Assembly (NCBI GenBank): GCA_021323675.1 | Contig: JAJPKP010000084.1 | Span: 62,001 to 126,000 of the forward strand | Length of the DNA: 64,000 nt | Origin: Pseudomonadota bacterium | GTDB lineage: Bacteria; Desulfobacterota; Binatia; Binatales; Binataceae | Reading direction: 5' to 3' | Part shown: one piece after another, positions 44,829-54,143 of the stretch | Position numbering within the stretch: position 1 is the first letter of the stretch | How the letters are laid out: each line of letters begins with the position of its first letter | Notes under the pieces: generated by a model | Told to the model about the DNA's origin: nothing | Databases searched by the model: none | Seen by the model: the letters and a program-made list of their open reading frames with translations, nothing else | Program-made: the position numbers and the translations under genes

Positions 44829-46175
44829 GTGGCTCGGCTGGATTCAAATGAGAAAATTGGCCTCAAGCCACTACTAATCTACGCGCAGGCGCAAACCGGT
44901 CTCAACCTGTGCGTCACTTTGCTCGGTCTGCATCTGCTGTACTTCTATACCGACCGCAAGGGGCTCTCTCCAGTGCTTGCGGGACTCGCATTTTTTGTCG
45001 CGCTTATTCTCGATGCGGTAACCGATCCGCTGGTCGGCAACATTTCCGATCGCACTCGGCTGCCCTGGGGTCGCCGGCGCCCGTTTTTCGTCGCTGCGCT
45101 GCCAATGGCGCTATGCTATTTCCTGCTGCTCGCGCCGCCGGCGCTGAGACAAGGCCTGTTCGCCTGGTTTCTGTGCCTCTACTTCCTGATGCTGACCTTC
45201 AGGAAGCTCTACGAAACCGCTTATGGCGCGCTGATGCCGGAACTGACGCTCGATTACGACGAGCGAACGCGGCTCTCCACCTATCGGCAGTTGTGTGGCA
45301 CGCTCGGAGACGTGAGCGGCGCGCTGCTTCCCTTTGCGGCGTCGTATCTGTTTGCGCGGGACATGGACTTCCGGGTCACCGGCCTGATCTGCGCGCTGGT
45401 GGTGGCTGGCGGCGCAATTGTCGCTTTCACCGGACTCAGTGAACGCGCGGAATTTGCCGCTCGCGATCGCTCGAATCTCCTGGAGTCGCTGCGCTCGGCT
45501 GCCGCCAACCGGCCGTTCGTGGTGCTGCTGGCTGCGACCACCCTCGCGGTGATGGCAATCAATATACCGACCGTTCTGTTGCGCTTCCTGTCGAAGTACT
45601 GGGCGCGTGATGACAACGCGGCGGCGCGCTGGCTGGTCGCTTATTTCGCCGGCTCAATCCTTTCGTACCCTTTCTGGTTCAGGATGACGGTGCGGATCGA
45701 AAAGAAGCCCGCCTTTATTGTCGCAATCGCCTGCAATGCGATCGGCTCGCTTTCCATCCTGATGCTTTCGCCGGCCAACACCGTCGCGATCCTGGCGCTG
45801 ATGGCTTTCAGCGGCTTCTCGGCGATCGGCATCTGGGTCACGCAGATGTCGGCGGCGGCCGATGTGGTCGAGTGGGACGAAGAGCGAACCGGACGGCGGC
45901 AGGAAGGCGCATACGGCGGCCTGACCTCGATGGCGATCAAGATTGCGATGGCAATCTCGATGCTACTGGTCGGTCCGGTGATGGGATGGATCGGATATTC
46001 GCCAGGGGCCGCATCGCTCGCCCCGGGCGCGGTCCGAAACCTCAAGATGCTGTTTGCGATTGCGCCAGCCGCGATATACGCGCTGAGCGCGATGGTTTTT
46101 TCGCGCTATCCGATCACCCGCGAGAGCCATCGCCAGATCCGCGAGCGTCTGGCCAATCGCGCCGCCGCTATTTGA
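44829..46175 (+). CDS. GPH-family MFS symporter (MelB-like)
   Basis: 448 residues with a GTG start and about 12 helices. DAVTDPLVGNISDRTR near residue 60 and GRRRPFF next to it are the MelB/GPH cation-site and loop signatures. GPH transporters import glycosides or pentosides with Na+ or H+; some relatives carry other solutes. Its end overlaps the convergent enoyl-CoA hydratase by 8 bases. Substrate not predicted by context. Confidence 0.88.
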   Translation: MARLDSNEKIGLKPLLIYAQAQTGLNLCVTLLGLHLLYFYTDRKGLSPVLAGLAFFVALILDAVTDPLVGNISDRTRLPWGRRRPFFVAALPMALCYFLLLAPPALRQGLFAWFLCLYFLMLTFRKLYETAYGALMPELTLDYDERTRLSTYRQLCGTLGDVSGALLPFAASYLFARDMDFRVTGLICALVVAGGAIVAFTGLSERAEFAARDRSNLLESLRSAAANRPFVVLLAATTLAVMAINIPTVLLRFLSKYWARDDNAAARWLVAYFAGSILSYPFWFRMTVRIEKKPAFIVAIACNAIGSLSILMLSPANTVAILALMAFSGFSAIGIWVTQMSAAADVVEWDEERTGRRQEGAYGGLTSMAIKIAMAISMLLVGPVMGWIGYSPGAASLAPGAVRNLKMLFAIAPAAIYALSAMVFSRYPITRESHRQIRERLANRAAAI

Positions 46176-46998
46176 TTTCCGGAATGAAGTCCGGAAAGTC
46201 CTTCGACGGCTTCATCTTCCACGACGGTTTGCGCTTTTCGAGAAACGCGGTCACACCCTCGCGCGAGTCGGCCTGCTTGCCCACCCACTGAAAGGCGCGC
46301 GAATCGATTGCCTGCGCCTTTTCCATCTCGTCTTCCGCAAGCAATCCCCACACCAGGCGTTTGGTAATCGCGACCGAAACGGGAGCGGTGTTCTGCGCGA
46401 TGTCCTCGGCCAACTCGCGCGTTTTCCGCACGAACTCGGCGTCGGGCCATACGTGGCTGACAATTCCGAATTCCAGGGCTTCCCGCGCACTTATGATCCT
46501 TCCCGTCATCAGCAGCTCGTTCGCCCGCGCAAGGCCGATCTGGCGCGGCACCGTCCAGAGACTCAACGCCTCCGGAATTACTCCCCGGCGCACAAATACG
46601 AATCCGATACGCGCGCTTTCCGCCGCCACTCGGATGTCCCATTGCATCGGCAGCGTGATGCCGACGCCGACCGCCGGACCGTTGATCGCGGCGATGATCG
46701 GCTTCTTCATGTTCCACGGACGAAGTGCGGGGCGCGATTCGACTTCACCCCGCTCGCGGCGTTTGTCGTAGTTGAACGTGTCGCCGCCCGCGCTGGAAAG
46801 ATCCGCACCCGCGCAGAACGCGCGGCCGGCGCCGGTGACAATGATGACCCGGACGTTGTCGTCCGCATCAAGCGCGGCAAATGCCCGGGCCAGTTCCGCG
46901 CCCATCGTGGCATTGTACGCGTTGAGCTTCTCGGGGCGATTGAGAGTGACAGTCGCGACGCCGCCGCTTTGCTCTACCAATAGCGTGGAAAATTCCAT
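46168..46998 (-). CDS. Enoyl-CoA hydratase/isomerase family protein
   Basis: 276 residues; GGGAGG precedes the ATG at 46998. The oxyanion-hole stretches are GRAFCAGADLSS and GPAVGVGITLP. RRGVIPEALSLW holds a Glu at a usual catalytic position. Crotonase-fold enzymes hydrate or isomerise acyl-CoA. It may serve fatty-acid or xenobiotic breakdown alongside the other CoA enzymes. Confidence 0.9.
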   Translation of the reverse strand: MEFSTLLVEQSGGVATVTLNRPEKLNAYNATMGAELARAFAALDADDNVRVIIVTGAGRAFCAGADLSSAGGDTFNYDKRRERGEVESRPALRPWNMKKPIIAAINGPAVGVGITLPMQWDIRVAAESARIGFVFVRRGVIPEALSLWTVPRQIGLARANELLMTGRIISAREALEFGIVSHVWPDAEFVRKTRELAEDIAQNTAPVSVAITKRLVWGLLAEDEMEKAQAIDSRAFQWVGKQADSREGVTAFLEKRKPSWKMKPSKDFPDFIPEIK

Positions 46999-47094
46999 CG
47001 GCACTGGACCTCCCGGACAATCAAGATGTCTCTCCAATGCGCTTATAACGCTGAGCGGGCGCAATCGGAAGGCTGGGCCGGCGGGCGCGCGGCT

Positions 47095-47577
47095 CTATTT
47101 GCTGAAATCGATGGGCTGTCCGCAGGCGTCGCCGCCGGCGTTGTAGTCGTACACCATCCGCCCGCCGTAGTCGGCTCCCAGGGCCATGACCACGCACAGC
47201 GCGACCAGGCCCGCAAGAAACACCGACCGCGCCCGCTTCGGCATCGGACGAGCCACAAAAGCCCATGCCGCCAGCGCAACCACGCCCACCGTGACCGCGA
47301 TCATCAGATGCTCGTGATTTTCGAGCAGCGCATCGCGCACCGACGGCGCGACCATCACGCCTTCGCCTGCGTAAAGGCCCGACGCCGCCGAGACGACCGC
47401 GCCCGCAGCCCCAAGAACGAGCATCCAGAAGCCCGCCCAGGTGATGGAGTCGTTTCGCGCCGCGGCAGCCGCAAGATAGAGAGCCGCGGCGCCGAACGTA
47501 AACGCGATCGGAAAATGCACCACCAGCGGATGGATGTTCTGGAGGTGCTCCGCTCCGGGCAACAAGCGCTCGATCAC
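47095..47577 (-). CDS. DUF2231-type membrane protein
   Basis: 160 residues from a GTG at 47577. NIHPLVVHFPIAF at the start is the DUF2231 signature. Four membrane helices are visible. The C-terminal end GGDACGQPIDFSK has a single Cys. Often linked with cytochrome or redox genes; function not settled. It begins 4 bases after the stop of the small exported protein. Confidence 0.85.
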   Translation of the reverse strand: MIERLLPGAEHLQNIHPLVVHFPIAFTFGAAALYLAAAAARNDSITWAGFWMLVLGAAGAVVSAASGLYAGEGVMVAPSVRDALLENHEHLMIAVTVGVVALAAWAFVARPMPKRARSVFLAGLVALCVVMALGADYGGRMVYDYNAGGDACGQPIDFSK

Positions 47578-47581
47578 GCGC

Positions 47582-47944
47582 CTATTTTACCGATTCCGCG
47601 GTAAGAAAATTCACTCCGCCCTTGCTGTATTCCTTGCCGGTGACGGTGACCTTGTCTTCCATCTTCGAGTAGACTTCGTCGGGCAGAGCTTCGTCATTTT
47701 TGGGCGGCAGCAACACGTAGATGTTGCCGTCGCTGTCGACCAGCGAAACCGGAATGCCTTTCTTGACGCATTCGATTGCGCATTTCTTGTGGCTCGCCCC
47801 TTTTGCGCCCATCGACCCGTAGCAGTAGCTGTCTTCCAGCGTTCCGGTAACCGACTTTTGCGCGGGCTGATCGGCCGCCAGAACGCCGCCAGCGAACCCG
47901 GCAGAAAGAATCATTCCCAGCCCGGCAATCGCAAGTTTCTTCAT
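47582..47944 (-). CDS. Small exported Cys-motif protein
   Basis: 120 residues; GGAGGGATC lies before the ATG. A signal peptide ends near VLAAD. The mature part contains a motif C41, then H52-KK-C55-xxx-C59, followed by GIPVSLVDSDGNIYVLLPP. Short exported proteins with this CxxxC plus GxPV motif occur in many soil bacteria without a known role. It is coupled with the DUF2231 gene, which may point to a redox or metal partner. Confidence 0.75.
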   Translation of the reverse strand: MKKLAIAGLGMILSAGFAGGVLAADQPAQKSVTGTLEDSYCYGSMGAKGASHKKCAIECVKKGIPVSLVDSDGNIYVLLPPKNDEALPDEVYSKMEDKVTVTGKEYSKGGVNFLTAESVK

Positions 47945-48032
47945 GATCCCTCCAGAACGAGTTTGGTTTGGCACAATCGTACGCCGCCGATGCGTGCGCA
48001 TCGACCCCCTTTTTTTCAGGACTCCGTTTTCC

Positions 48033-49055
48033 TTATCTGCGCGCGGACCGCGCTTCGGCGGGAGAATCGACGCTGCCGAACAACTCGCGCCATTTCGCCC
48101 GCTTGCGCGCGCTGCGAGGGCGCGCTCCAAGCCGCGCGAGATGATGCTCGAGGACTTCCTTGAGCTGTTCGTTGAGCCGTTCGATTTCGACTTCCTCGGG
48201 CATCTTGGGCCGCGGCTGTCCATCCGGCATCCCGCCGCGCCGCCGTCCATAGAGCTGCTGGAGCCTAAGCTCCGCCTTCGCGAGCATCGCCTTGTACTTG
48301 TAATCGAGGCGGCCGAGGTCGTCCGCGAGCGCGGCCAGCGCGACGTAACGCCGGCGCATCCGCCACCACTCGAACAGCGTGACCACCATCACCCCGAACA
48401 TCAAGAGGGCAACCACGCTGGTCATCAGCGCGGTCGCATGCCACCACGGAAGCGTTCTCAGACTCGAATTGAGCGACTGATTTTCAGAGGTCAGATCCTG
48501 AAGCTTGTCGCGCAGCGAACTCAGGTCGCGCTCGTCGCTGTCGGCTTTCTGCTCGGCATTGCGGGCCTGCGTGGTCAGCGAGTTCACCTGCGCCTGAAGG
48601 CCATTGACCTGCGCGATAAACGGGTTGGGAACCTTGAGCTCGTCGCCCGCCATCAGCTCGTCGTCCGGATGCAGCCGGTTCATCCGCGCGAGCTCCTCCG
48701 GCGTGATTCCGAACATCTGCGCGATCGATCCCATCGAGTCGCCGGGACGAATTGTGTACGGAATTATGTTGCGCGGTTTAGGCGGCGGTTTCGGCACGCT
48801 TTCCGGGGCGGCGGATGTGTACCCCGAAGCGCCGCTCTCCTGCGCCGCTTCGCGCGCCGGCGGCGATGGCGCCGAGCCTGAGTACGGCGTCCTTACTACC
48901 GACGAGGGCGGACCGCTCGAGGGAGGAATTGTCGTCTCGGTGAAATCGCCGGTCTGTGCAAAGCTCACTGCTGCAGTGGCGAGCAGGCACACGACCGCGA
49001 GCCCGAGCCTGGACACCTTCTTTGCGAACACCGCGAATGGCATCCGGACGTTCAT
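48033..49055 (-). CDS. LysM, coiled-coil and single-TM protein (FimV-like layout)
   Basis: 340 residues from the ATG at 49055; the frame extends farther and Met5 is an alternative. A signal peptide ends near SFAQT. A Pro/Ser-rich linker leads to a LysM domain (YTIRPGDSMGSIAQMFGIT, about 97-140), a coiled coil (about 145-200), one membrane helix (about 210-232) and a charged cytoplasmic tail. The order recalls FimV/pilus-assembly scaffolds but lacks TPR repeats. Divergent from a lipoprotein gene. Confidence 0.75.
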   Translation of the reverse strand: MNVRMPFAVFAKKVSRLGLAVVCLLATAAVSFAQTGDFTETTIPPSSGPPSSVVRTPYSGSAPSPPAREAAQESGASGYTSAAPESVPKPPPKPRNIIPYTIRPGDSMGSIAQMFGITPEELARMNRLHPDDELMAGDELKVPNPFIAQVNGLQAQVNSLTTQARNAEQKADSDERDLSSLRDKLQDLTSENQSLNSSLRTLPWWHATALMTSVVALLMFGVMVVTLFEWWRMRRRYVALAALADDLGRLDYKYKAMLAKAELRLQQLYGRRRGGMPDGQPRPKMPEEVEIERLNEQLKEVLEHHLARLGARPRSARKRAKWRELFGSVDSPAEARSARR

Positions 49056-49273
49056 CGAACGGCACTTACCAGCGTAGCCTAACATACCGGTGAAGCAAAT
49101 GCTCCGAAACTTATTGGATCTCGTGCGCCAGTCGCCTAGACCAGCCAAACGAGACCAAGAGCCTGCGAAACAGACTGACACGCGCAACTGGAAGCTCTCG
49201 GACGCTTGAATTATGGAAATATTCCAGGCAATACGGCCGTAAACCAGGGCGCTTGAAACGAAAAGAGGGCACC

Positions 49274-50023
49274 ATGCATCACCGATCTTCGGCCTTTCGG
49301 GTTGCAATTCTGGCCGCTTGCTGCCTGATGGCCGCCGGATGCGCGAACAATGCCGGATGGCAGTACACTCCGGGGGTTGAAACGCAAGCTTCAAAGCAAT
49401 TGCCGATCAGTCTTGCCGTCGAGCGCTTTGAAGATAAACGAGAATCTGGAAACGAAAGCTACTTCTGGGTGTGCCTCATTCCGGTAGTTCCCTATTGCAC
49501 CGCCTACTATCATCGGCCGGACACCGCCAATCGCTTCCTGACCGCGGCTTCTTACAATTTTCGTCCGAGCGAGGATCTGGCGCAGGCGGCTGCCAGCGAA
49601 ATTCGCGGCGCGGGAATCTTTCGCGACGTGTTCGTAACCGAGCACAAAGCGGACCCCGGTGCTCCGCTCCTGCTGCGCGGCACCATCTTCAACACTGATT
49701 GGGACGGGACCGAGTATTCCTACCTGCTTGGTCCATACGGCTCGCTGTTCTGGTTGTTCGCACTGCCGTTCGGCTCGGCGCACAATACCCTGACTGTCAG
49801 GCTGGAGCTGGCGGAGCCTTCGACGGGACGCATCCTGTGGACCACTGATATCAACAAGTCATACGATCAGACCGAGGGATTTTACTACAACTACGGCACA
49901 GACTTCGCCTATCCGCACTTGTATCAGGAAGGGATGCAGGCGGCGGTTGCGTCGCTCGAGTCCTTCGTCCTGAGCCAGCCGCCGAATTTCTGGGACAGCG
50001 TGGCCGCTAAGCCCGCTTCCTGA
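49274..50023 (+). CDS. Lipoprotein, unknown function
   Basis: 249 residues; the ATG at 49274 has GAGGGCACC upstream. Lipobox MAAGC, lipidated Cys about residue 23. The mature part holds ISLAVERFEDKR, an LRGTIFNTDW strand and LRLELAEPSTGRILW, a two-layer pattern also seen in some outer-membrane assembly lipoproteins. Convergent with the ROK kinase, overlapping it by 17 bases. No recognised family. Confidence 0.78.
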   Translation: MHHRSSAFRVAILAACCLMAAGCANNAGWQYTPGVETQASKQLPISLAVERFEDKRESGNESYFWVCLIPVVPYCTAYYHRPDTANRFLTAASYNFRPSEDLAQAAASEIRGAGIFRDVFVTEHKADPGAPLLLRGTIFNTDWDGTEYSYLLGPYGSLFWLFALPFGSAHNTLTVRLELAEPSTGRILWTTDINKSYDQTEGFYYNYGTDFAYPHLYQEGMQAAVASLESFVLSQPPNFWDSVAAKPAS

Positions 50024-50984
50024 CTTCCGGATGCATAGCCGCGTAAGCGGCGCCGACCACTCCGCCGAGCGGCCCCAGGGCGGCGCGGACGATGCGGACC
50101 TCCGCGGCCATGGCGCTGAAGGCTCGGGCGCGCATCTCCGCGGTCATCGCCGGCCGCATGAAACGCAGCGCTCCTGCCACGCCCCCTCCGATCACCACCA
50201 GCTCGGGGTTGAAGATATTGAGGAATGAGGCGATGGCGATGCCAAGATAGCGGCCGGCGACTTCAAACGCGCGAAGGGCGACGCGATCCCGGTTGCGCGC
50301 CGCATCCGTCAAAGCGCGCACGCTGAAGTTGCCCTCGGCATCCAGGTAGCGCCCCTGGTATGCGCGCCGTTTTCCGATCTGGCCGACGACCAGGTTTCGC
50401 ATTCCCGACGCCGATGCGTACGATTCGAGGCATCCCCGCGATCCGCAATCGCAAGGCAATCCCTGCGGCTCGACAACGACGTGGCCGAGCTCGGCGGCCA
50501 TCCCGCTTTTTCCGTGCAGGAGCCTGCCATCGACAATCACCCCGCCGCCCACCCCGGTTCCAAGCGTAAGCAGGACGACGTTGCGATATCCGCGCGCGGC
50601 GCCGCGCCAATACTCGCCGAGCGCCCACGCATTCGCATCGTTTTCCACCACGACTCGCCGGCCCAGCGCCGTTTCCAGCCGCGCACGCAGCGGAAAAGCG
50701 CGCCAGGCCGCCACATGAGGCGCTGCCATGACGACACCCGAGTACACGTTCAGAGGACCCGGAACGGCTACTCCGATCGCCCGCGGCGATCCCATCGCGC
50801 GGCGCCGCGCTTCGGTTTGAAGACTCTTAATCTGCCGTACGATGTTGTCGGCTACCGCCGAGGCGGCGGAGTCGGCGCGGGCAGCGCCGCGTTCCAGGAA
50901 CAGTACCCGGCCGGCGGGAGAGACCGCGGCGCATCGCAAGTTCGTCCCGCCCATGTCGAGACCGATGATATAGCGGCCCGGCAT
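50007..50984 (-). CDS. ROK-family sugar kinase (glucokinase-like)
   Basis: 325 residues. N-terminal phosphate loop GLDMGGTNLR, AVPGPLN, catalytic-site region ENDANAWALGE, GTGVGGGVIVDG, and the zinc site H-x-C-x-C-G-xx-G-C-x-E in PCDCGSRGCLESY. It phosphorylates glucose or N-acetylhexosamines with ATP; the sugar is not determined. Leftward downstream of tlyA by 4 bases. Confidence 0.92.
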   Translation of the reverse strand: MPGRYIIGLDMGGTNLRCAAVSPAGRVLFLERGAARADSAASAVADNIVRQIKSLQTEARRRAMGSPRAIGVAVPGPLNVYSGVVMAAPHVAAWRAFPLRARLETALGRRVVVENDANAWALGEYWRGAARGYRNVVLLTLGTGVGGGVIVDGRLLHGKSGMAAELGHVVVEPQGLPCDCGSRGCLESYASASGMRNLVVGQIGKRRAYQGRYLDAEGNFSVRALTDAARNRDRVALRAFEVAGRYLGIAIASFLNIFNPELVVIGGGVAGALRFMRPAMTAEMRARAFSAMAAEVRIVRAALGPLGGVVGAAYAAMHPEVRKRA

Positions 50985-50988
50985 CGTG

Positions 50989-51726
50989 TCAGCCGCTTTG
51001 AACCTTCATCACCGCGAGGAACTCGCGATTGCCCTTGGCGCCCTCGATTGGCGACTCGATTGTGCCGGCGATTTCGAGTCCCAATTGCCGCGCGAAATCG
51101 AGTATTCCTTCGAGCGCCTCGCGGCGCAGACTTTCGTCGCGCACAATCCCGCCCTTGCCTACCTTGCCTTTCCCCACTTCGAATTGCGGCTTCACGAGCG
51201 CGATAATCTCCGATCCTGGGGCGGCAAGCGCAAGCACGGCGGGCAACACCAGCCGCAGCGATATGAAGCTCACATCGATCGTGATCAGGTCAGGACGATA
51301 CGCAAGGGCGTCGGCGGACAGCAGACGAACGTTGCATCGGTCCGCCACGGTAACGCGCGAATCCTTGCGCAAGCGTTCGATTAGCTGGCCGCGGCCCACG
51401 TCAAGTGCGATCACATGCGCGGCGCCGCGCTTCAGAAGAACGTCGGTGAATCCGCCCGTCGATGCTCCGACATCGAGCGCGCGCCGGCCCTGAACATCGA
51501 TCGCAAAATGGTCGAGCGCCGCTATCAGCTTGTATGCGCCCCGGCTCGCGTACTCGGGCGCCCCTCCGACGACCGTGATGGCAGTTTCCGCATCGACCTT
51601 GAGATCGGCTTTGCCGGCCGGGCGCGAATTCACCCGCACCCTGCCCGCCATGATCAGTCGCTGCGCGCCCTCGCGGCTTTCCGCAAGGCCGCGCCGAGCC
51701 ATCTCGACGTCAAGTCGCGAGCGCAT
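50989..51726 (-). CDS. tlyA: TlyA-type rRNA 2'-O-methyltransferase
   Basis: 245 residues. An S4 RNA-binding domain (about 1-60) is followed by an FtsJ-like Rossmann fold with the SAM motif ALDVGASTGGFTDVLL and KPQFEVGKG. In actinobacteria TlyA methylates 16S and 23S rRNA; some TlyA-like proteins are annotated as hemolysins. It follows xseB in the leftward run. Confidence 0.92.
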   Translation of the reverse strand: MRSRLDVEMARRGLAESREGAQRLIMAGRVRVNSRPAGKADLKVDAETAITVVGGAPEYASRGAYKLIAALDHFAIDVQGRRALDVGASTGGFTDVLLKRGAAHVIALDVGRGQLIERLRKDSRVTVADRCNVRLLSADALAYRPDLITIDVSFISLRLVLPAVLALAAPGSEIIALVKPQFEVGKGKVGKGGIVRDESLRREALEGILDFARQLGLEIAGTIESPIEGAKGNREFLAVMKVQSG

Positions 51727-51759
51727 CATGCGGCCTTTGGTTAACGAGGTGATCGCGGT

Positions 51760-52038
51760 TCAGAAAGGCTCGTCGTCTTCGTCGCGGTTGGAAGGCTGCC
51801 GGTCACGGATCTCGAGGTCAAGCGGGGAACTCTGAAGCTGGCCTTCCGCGTCGCGCGTGAGCATCTCGACCTTGCTTTGCACTTCATCGAGCCGTTGATT
51901 GAGCGACTTGACCAGCGCAACGCCGCGCTCGAACGCGGTGATGGACTCTTCGAGCGTGAGCTCGCCTGAGTCGATCTGGTTGATGATGGTTTCCAGATCC
52001 TTGACCTCGTCTTCAAATCGTTTGTTTTTTGCCGCCAT
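51760..52038 (-). CDS. xseB: Exodeoxyribonuclease VII small subunit
   Basis: 92 residues. FEDEVKDLETIINQIDSGEL and LEESITAFERGVALVKSLNQ are the family pattern. It assembles on XseA for DNA degradation and repair. It starts 5 bases after the xseA stop. Confidence 0.95.
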   Translation of the reverse strand: MAAKNKRFEDEVKDLETIINQIDSGELTLEESITAFERGVALVKSLNQRLDEVQSKVEMLTRDAEGQLQSSPLDLEIRDRQPSNRDEDDEPF

Positions 52039-52043
52039 GGCGT

Positions 52044-53408
52044 TTACGTGTCGCGCGCAATCGTTCGCGCGCGCAACTTCCCCTTCATCAGGCGAATTTC
52101 AAGCTCCCCGCCAACCGCAACCGCCGACGCATCGACGACAACTTTCCCGGTTTCCGTGTCGCTGACCACCGCGTAGCCCCGCTCCAGTACCCGCAGCGGA
52201 GAAAGTGAATCGAGCCGTCCGGCCAGTTCGGCAAGCCGATGGCGATGGCGGGCGAGAATGGCGGAAGAAGCGTGGGCGAGCCGCGCTTCGAGCGTGGCGA
52301 CCTCGTGACGGCGCCCGCGAATTTCCGATCCGGGCGCGCGCAATCGAGCCGACAACTCGCGAAGCGAGCGGCGAGCATTCGCAAGGCATCTGCGCATCGC
52401 CGTCTCGAGCGCGTCGCGCAGAGCGGTAAACTCCTGTCGCGCCCGGGCGGTCAGGGCGCCCGGATGGCGGAGCCGGCCCGCGAGGTCATCAACCGTCTCG
52501 CGCCACGAAGCACACTCGCGCCCCATCGCCGCGATCAAAGCCGCTCCGCCGGCCGCGATTCGTTCCCGAAGCTCCACAAGGCTCAGAACAACCAATTGCG
52601 CCGCGGCGGTAGGGGTAGGAGCCCGGACATCGGCGACGAAATCGGCGATGGTGTAGTCGATTTCGTGGCCGACCGCGGAAATCACCGGAATCTTCGAACG
52701 GAAGATCGCGCGCGCGACGACCTCTTCGTTGAAGGCCCACAAATCTTCCAGCGAACCGCCGCCCCGCCCGGCGATTATCACCTCGGCGCGTCCGTCCTCG
52801 TTCAGGTCGGCAATCGCCCCGGCGATCTCGAACGCGGCGCCGTCGCCTTGCACCCGGGCGGGGCGCACGATCAGATGCACGTTGGGAAACCGATCGAGCA
52901 GGACCCGCACGATGTCCTTCAGTCCGGCGCCATTGCGCGCGGTGACAATTCCGATGGTGCGCGGCAGAAACGGGATGGGGCGCTTGCGCGCGCGATCGAA
53001 CAGGCCTTCCGCCGCCAGCCGCTTCTTCAGTTGTTCGAACGCGATTTGAAGAGCGCCAACCCCGCGAGGCTCCAGTTCATCCGCGACTATCTGCAGCGCA
53101 CCCCGCGCCTCGAACACATTGGCGCGACCATGCACCATCACCGCCATCCCGTCCTTGACCTGGAAGCGCAGCCTTTGATGATCGCCGCGGAACATCACCA
53201 CGCTGACCGAGCTGCGCTCGTCCTTGAGCGTGAAGTAGAGATGTCCCGAAGCGGGGATACGGGAATTGGAAACCTCGCCCTCCACCCAGAACTCGTCGAG
53301 GCTGCTCTGCAGAGTCTCGCTGATTAGCCGGACGAGCTGTGTGACGCTGAGCGCCGGGGCGGATGACGCCGCCCCAAACCGCATCACGAGCTGCTCGTCC
53401 ATACTCAT
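52044..53408 (-). CDS. xseA: Exodeoxyribonuclease VII large subunit
   Basis: 454 residues from the ATG at 53408; nearby Met residues are alternatives. N-terminal OB-fold (FWVEGEVSNSR, HLYFTLKDE), catalytic part TARNGAGLKDIVRVLLDRFP and GRGGGSLEDLWAFNEE, then a long coiled C-terminal region. Cuts single-stranded DNA with XseB. Follows bioD leftwards. Confidence 0.96.
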   Translation of the reverse strand: MSMDEQLVMRFGAASSAPALSVTQLVRLISETLQSSLDEFWVEGEVSNSRIPASGHLYFTLKDERSSVSVVMFRGDHQRLRFQVKDGMAVMVHGRANVFEARGALQIVADELEPRGVGALQIAFEQLKKRLAAEGLFDRARKRPIPFLPRTIGIVTARNGAGLKDIVRVLLDRFPNVHLIVRPARVQGDGAAFEIAGAIADLNEDGRAEVIIAGRGGGSLEDLWAFNEEVVARAIFRSKIPVISAVGHEIDYTIADFVADVRAPTPTAAAQLVVLSLVELRERIAAGGAALIAAMGRECASWRETVDDLAGRLRHPGALTARARQEFTALRDALETAMRRCLANARRSLRELSARLRAPGSEIRGRRHEVATLEARLAHASSAILARHRHRLAELAGRLDSLSPLRVLERGYAVVSDTETGKVVVDASAVAVGGELEIRLMKGKLRARTIARDT

Positions 53409-53465
53409 GCAACTTACCACAAGTACGTCGCGGCGCGAGCGGCGGTTTCGTCCGAACCAACAGCC

Positions 53466-54143
53466 CTAAAGGGCGGAATCGAGAAGGCTTTCGACCACCC
53501 CGATACCCAGAGGCTCCTTGAAGCGCATCGTCCCCAGGCATGGCGCGTCGGTCAGTCGCCGGAGCGAATCGGCGTTGCTGAGGGCGGCGGGCGATATAGC
53601 CGGCTCGGTGTCGTTGAGAATCCATCCCGCGATGCGAATTCCCTTGCTCGCGGCGTACCGAAGCGTGAGCACGGCCGCATTCAGGCATCCGAGCCGATTC
53701 GCGATTACCAGGATCATCTTGAAGTCGAGCGCCGCCGCAAGGTCCGCAAAGTCCGTGCTCCAGGTCAGCGGAACCGCCAGACCGCCCGCGCCTTCCACGA
53801 GCACGACATCGCTGGCCGCGGCGATGCGATCGAAGCAGTCCGTAATACGGCCCACGTCCGGAGGCGGAAGCCGATCCGCGTCAGCGGCGGCCGCGGGCGC
53901 CAGCGGGCTGCGGTAGCGATAGGGGCAGATTACGTCCAGCGGCAGATCGCATCCCGACGCGAGAGCGAGCGCTCGCGCATCGGCGGGATACAGATCTCCG
54001 TTTTGCCGCTCGCATCCGGTCTCCGCCGGCTTCATCACCCCGACTCGAAGTCCGCGGGCGCGAAACGCAAACGCGAGTGCGCATCCGACCGTGCTCTTGC
54101 CTACACCCGTATCGGTTCCGGTAATGAAGAACGCCTCGTTCAT
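53466..54143 (-). CDS. bioD: Dethiobiotin synthetase
   Basis: 225 residues. P-loop GTDTGVGKSTVGC, KPAETGCE and VEGAGGLAVPL are diagnostic. It closes the ureido ring from DAPA with CO2 and ATP. The start overlaps the bioA stop by 4 bases. Third gene of bioF-bioA-bioD. Confidence 0.97.
   Translation of the reverse strand: MNEAFFITGTDTGVGKSTVGCALAFAFRARGLRVGVMKPAETGCERQNGDLYPADARALALASGCDLPLDVICPYRYRSPLAPAAAADADRLPPPDVGRITDCFDRIAAASDVVLVEGAGGLAVPLTWSTDFADLAAALDFKMILVIANRLGCLNAAVLTLRYAASKGIRIAGWILNDTEPAISPAALSNADSLRRLTDAPCLGTMRFKEPLGIGVVESLLDSAL

Noticed and set aside
52239-53327. 362-codon plus-strand frame
   Set aside because: Antisense to xseA, which is certain from its motifs.
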